Below are positions 61,285-64,000 of a stretch of 64,000 nt of DNA, piece after piece. Origin of the DNA: Rhopalosiphum padi (Eukaryota; Arthropoda; Insecta; Hemiptera; Aphididae). The notes below the pieces were generated by a model. It had not been told where the DNA came from. It saw nothing but the letters and a program-made list of their open reading frames with translations, and ran no database searches. How positions within the stretch are numbered: the first letter of the stretch is position 1; each line of letters opens with the position of its first letter. The DNA is taken from the NCBI RefSeq assembly GCF_020882245.1, contig NC_083597.1, forward strand, positions 22,112,652 through 22,176,651, given 5' to 3'. A program made the position numbers and the translations under genes.

Positions 61285-64000
61285 GACTACTACTACTACT
61301 ACTACTACTTATAACACTATTACTATTACTACAACTGCTGCTGCTGCTGCTGCTACTACTACTATACTTACTATTATACTACTAATATACACTACCGTCT
61401 ACCCGTTATTATATATCGGCGGGCCGATCGTCGAGGAACGCACTCGCGGTTTTTAGATCATTTGAAAAGTGAAAGCCACCAGAGATGGCAATCGTAAAAC
61501 GCTCGGAATTCCACTGCCGGTTTTTATATTATAGTCTGGGTATAAAACGCGCAGATGCGTGTGTGCGTGTGTATATTTCGCTCTTTCCGGAACGTCGATA
61601 TCGTTGTCGTCGTCGTCTTCGTCGCCACCGAATAGGATCGTCGCCGAAGAGTCTTTTCGTTTTATCCCCCCCCCACCCCCATTCGTTGTTTTACCTTTTT
61701 TTTTAATCTGCGCGGCGTCCCAAAATGACGACGAGGCGCGGTTAAATCACATGTACCTACCCCAGTGTAAACCTGCTATTACAGCCTGAGCCGCAAAAAC
61801 TTATTAATTTCCCAAAACACATTATGTAACAATATCAAATTGCTCAGAAATTAGCTGCTATAGGCTCAACTCCAAATCGTGGGTGTGGAGACCGGGGACA
61901 GTATACTGACTATAGTCATATGAGTTGATTGGTACAGTAACTGTGAAACTAGTTGGTATTTATATTTGTGTTATATATCTATATGGACTAAATGGATTAT
62001 CACAATGAAAAATAATCATTCTTTTCTCAATTTTGGGCTGATTGTACCAGATATGACAAATTTTAAGACTAAAAAAATGAATTTTTAGTCAACGAGTAAT
62101 TTTTTTTTATAATACACTTTATATTTCACAACTATATAATATTATAGCTTTAATTATCGACTAGATAAATAATTAATGTATTAACGTATATAATATAATA
62201 TATTATTTTGACATGTAATTTTCATTTGCATACTGATATAAGTGTCAACTCATAAAGTAAATTCGTTATAAAATAATAGATCGTAGTTTGTTATGTTAGT
62301 ATGTTATTAAAATGGAATTTTGAATAATGTGACAAAAAAATAGCACTTAACAATTGACTTTTAAATAAGACGAGTTAAAACTGTGACATCTAGCCTCGGA
62401 CTCCTATAAAACGTTTAAATAATTTATGAAAAAATCTACCTTGTCGATGACTGCTTGAGCTCAAAAAAATAATTATAATATTATCATGTATTATTAAAAA
62501 TCCATCTGTGACGTGGTAAAAATCGGCAAATGCTAGTGACCGCCGCAGATCCGCGACTTGCTCTTTCCGTCTGACAATATCGATCGGTCGACTAAAAATG
62601 TCAACGAATTAGATTTCATCCGTGAAAAATAATCAACGCACATATCGTCGTAGCCTTTCCCTTTCAATAAGTCTCGGACAAGCCGCTCCTCTCGAATGTC
62701 ACCTCAGCCACACCAATGTATGACTGTTGATAGTTTGGTACACACACACACACTACACACAATAATCCAGCTGTGGATGAGCCGTACGAGTATACGTGTT
62801 ATATATACAGACATCGGACTGTACGCAGACGTACGCGTATACACACTAAGAGCATAACATATAACTAAACCATATATCATCGTGATTCGCCGACACTTAT
62901 ACGGCGATGATATTCAAGTGGCGCATCTGTCCCGAAACCCACTCAAACGAACTTGACACGTATGCATATAGGTGCATGTTATACGTATATTATAACTACG
63001 TGTATAATAATTTAATTTAATAGGTTTTGTCTGCGCGCGGGGGTCGTGCGCACAAGTCGTTTTTAAGACGGTTTATTAAGAGCTATCCTAACTAGTTGTT
63101 TGATGAGTAGAGCTGTCAATACACATACATATATACTGCACATAATAGAATAATAACGACAATATTAATTATCAATATATCAAATACGATATAATGATAA
63201 TGTGCGTACGTTTCAATATTATTATTATTACCATAATATGTATAGGTATATCGTTGCAGACTCGGTCGCCCGACGAAACGCAAACATTGCTGTGGTTAAT
63301 AATTTATCGTACGTTTGCTTATTATAATGAAATATAATATAAACATAATATTATGTGAGTATTATAATATGCAGTTTTTCATAACATCGTACTCGATGTC
63401 GCCTATATTTAACTAAATGCGGTTAAACTGGACGTCTGGACATGGAATACTTCATTATATTGTGTTTTGTATAGTACCTATGTGAGATACACACGTCACA
63501 CATGTTTAGAATACAATAATAATGAGTAACCGGACGAAAAATGAAGTTTTGGGGAGGGGGCACGAGTAAGAATAATCAACAAACTTAATAATAATATAAC
63601 GACATCTGGCACACGGTGTTATTTTTTCATTAAAATATTTATTAATATTTATTATTACTATTATTATTACTCGTATAATAATAATATTGTATGCGATGCC
63701 GCCGTGCCAAAAGTTTTACACGATTGGACGATGTGCTTGCAAGTCGATTATATATAAATATATATCCTACATATATGCCATAATGCAAATTCACACTTGC
63801 GTAACGGTGTTCGATTCGAAATGTGTTAAAAGAGTGCTCGCCGTATCTAAACTATATAAAACTGTTATTATTATCGTGCTGGTCGCCCTTGTCGTGTACA
63901 ATATTTATAATAATATATGACATACGTGTTTAAACTTTAAACATCACGTACACAGTAGCATTGGTATGGTGTAATACTATTATTACTTTATATTATATTG
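60816..64000. other. Distal flank with microsatellites
   Basis: No supported gene. It contains A-runs and AAT units near 60980-61035, GT and AC tracts, the TAC array at 61233-61309, a GTC/GTT patch at 61600-61640, and moderately CpG-rich DNA near 62520-62720 without an open frame. The frame near 63687-63920 is plus-strand, AT-driven and has no coding signature. Confidence 0.45.
61233..61309. repeat. (TAC)n array
   Basis: About 25 TAC/ACT units with one CGAC interruption, followed at 61336-61363 by a CTG then CTA array. The poly-Leu frame reading through both is spurious. Confidence 0.95.

Noticed and set aside
61080..61385. Poly-Leu open frame of 101 codons
   Set aside because: It is produced by the TAC/CTG trinucleotide arrays and has no coding features.

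Overview
This is a eukaryotic, very AT-rich window from an insect genome. Intron-rich genes, dense TA/AAT/GT microsatellites, MITE-type transposons and two recognisable animal gene families point to an arthropod. Base texture and repeat types look like an aphid (Hemiptera), but that last step is inference. Most long open frames here are chance readings of low-complexity DNA. The real coding content was found by following splice sites and reading phase.

Region 1 (about 0.6-8.1 kb): an intronless orphan gene (188 aa) occurs twice on the + strand, 4,451 bp apart, inside a duplicated block of about 1.4-1.6 kb. The copies differ in their 5' ends and first 14 codons but look identical over the next ~700 bp, which suggests gene conversion. 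The second copy lies between two nested pairs of directly oriented dispersed repeats.

Region 2 (11.67-20.82 kb, - strand): a complete five-exon gene for a secreted or lumenal PI-PLC X domain protein (429 aa). All four splice junctions are phase-consistent. Its introns hold several small transposon remnants, including a 301-bp Tigger/pogo-like MITE with TA target duplication.

Region 3 (25.99-46.87 kb, - strand): a five-exon gene for a compact Vein/neuregulin-like EGF-receptor ligand (205 aa: signal peptide, one Ig-C2 domain, one EGF domain). The signal-peptide exon is only 88 nt and 9.6 kb upstream of the Ig exons. A 10.3-kb intron separates the Ig and EGF domains. Both large introns carry CpG-rich, microsatellite-rich islands and hAT-like remnants. 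Both of these genes read leftward.

Region 4 (46.9-64 kb): the 5' flank of the vein gene. No gene could be supported. It holds CpG-rich patches, microsatellites, a ~640-bp foldback element with long diverged inverted arms, and two weak open frames. No tRNA, rRNA or CRISPR was seen.
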